From Bacillus smithii (GTDB lineage: Bacteria > Bacillota > Bacilli > Bacillales > DSM-4216): a stretch of DNA of 64,000 nt. Position numbers and translations under genes: made by a program. Below, one piece after another: positions 63,754-64,000 of this stretch (position 1 is its first letter; every line of letters begins with the position of its first letter). The notes under the pieces were generated by a model. The model was given only the letters and a program-made list of their open reading frames with translations, was not told the DNA's origin and ran no database searches. The stretch covers positions 1,654,001-1,718,000 of the forward strand of contig NZ_CP012024.1 in assembly GCF_001050115.1 (NCBI RefSeq). The letters are read 5' to 3'.

Positions 63754-64000
63754 ATGCGACAAATTCTTCTCCTCACAATAGGTATGTTCACTCTTGGATT
63801 TGACGCCTATGTAATAGCTGGTTTGTTGCCGGATATCGGGAAAACGCTTAGAATAAGCGCATCACAAACGGGACAAGCGGTAAGTGTCTTCACACTTTGT
63901 TATGCATTAGCTGCACCCATTTTTGCAACATTGTTGTCCGGAAAATCAATACGCAGAATCTTAGTATGGGCACTAGCAGTTTTCTCATTAGGAAATGGGG
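63754..64000 (+). CDS. MFS transporter, N-terminal part (runs off the right edge)
   Basis: 82 residues visible from ATG 63754 (TGGAGG upstream). The first membrane helix has LTIGMFTLGFDAYVIAGLLP, then GQAVSVFTLCYALAAPIFA and the loop SGKSIRRILVW with the basic residues of the MFS loop 2-3. It resembles DHA1-type drug/arabinose-efflux permeases of about 390 residues. Divergent from the LysR gene. Confidence 0.88.
   Translation, partial: MRQILLLTIGMFTLGFDAYVIAGLLPDIGKTLRISASQTGQAVSVFTLCYALAAPIFATLLSGKSIRRILVWALAVFSLGNG

Overview
The window looks like a chromosomal segment of a spore-forming, low-to-moderate G+C member of the Bacillaceae. The evidence is a set of small acid-soluble spore protein genes (tlp, sspN, sspO, sspP), T-box and S-box leaders, strong AGGAGG-type ribosome binding sites, and a gene order (parC-parE-yneT-plsY-yneR-yneQ-tlp-sspN-yneN-citB-sspO-sspP ... 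yneK-ccdC-ccdA) that matches the yne/citB/ccd neighbourhood of Bacillus subtilis as I know it. The species cannot be fixed from the sequence alone.

Positions 1 to about 18000 are an accessory, heavily rearranged stretch. It holds the end of an RraA-like gene and a glycerate/glyoxylate-type dehydrogenase, an N-terminally truncated threonyl-tRNA synthetase fused to a T-box leader, and a Vga-type ABC-F antibiotic resistance gene. The ABC-F gene sits behind a three-codon leader ORF and a mutually exclusive terminator/antiterminator structure. Next come a divergent LysR / aldehyde dehydrogenase / FUSC-type exporter cluster, a complete IS66 element, an IS4-type element, and several broken genes (HAD, M24 peptidase, integrase, alpha/beta hydrolase, LOG). 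At least three of the broken genes look like deletions that kept both ends of a gene or transcription unit. A small His-rich gene and a YbdM-like protein kinase close the region.

Positions 18000-26000 (minus strand) are an assimilatory sulfate reduction operon behind a SAM-I (S-box) riboswitch: cysH, sat, cysC, a ferredoxin-type sulfite reductase, a DUF3906 gene, the three siroheme genes (SUMT, sirB, sirC) and a TauE/SafE permease. The siroheme genes supply the cofactor of the reductase. Positions 26400-41400 hold topoisomerase IV, plsY, small spore genes, aconitase with CcpC/CcpA-like sites, a tRNA-Arg(CCU), an amidase and a few small genes.

Positions 41800-58600 carry a nuclease lipoprotein, a lytic transglycosylase, a MarR regulator, an unrecognised 521-residue coiled-coil protein, proBA behind a proline-type T-box, alanine dehydrogenase, a Sco-type copper chaperone, a CadA-type P-type ATPase and sbcCD. 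Positions 58800-62500 return to the yneK-ccdC-ccdA order, with an ISLre2-family transposase where yneI would be expected. The window ends with a second LysR regulator divergent from an MFS transporter that runs off the edge.

The most noteworthy signals are the Vga leader attenuator, the T-box/thrS deletion fusion, and hairpins in two unrelated insertion sequences that cover the transposase ribosome binding site. No CRISPR array, prophage or rRNA operon was seen.
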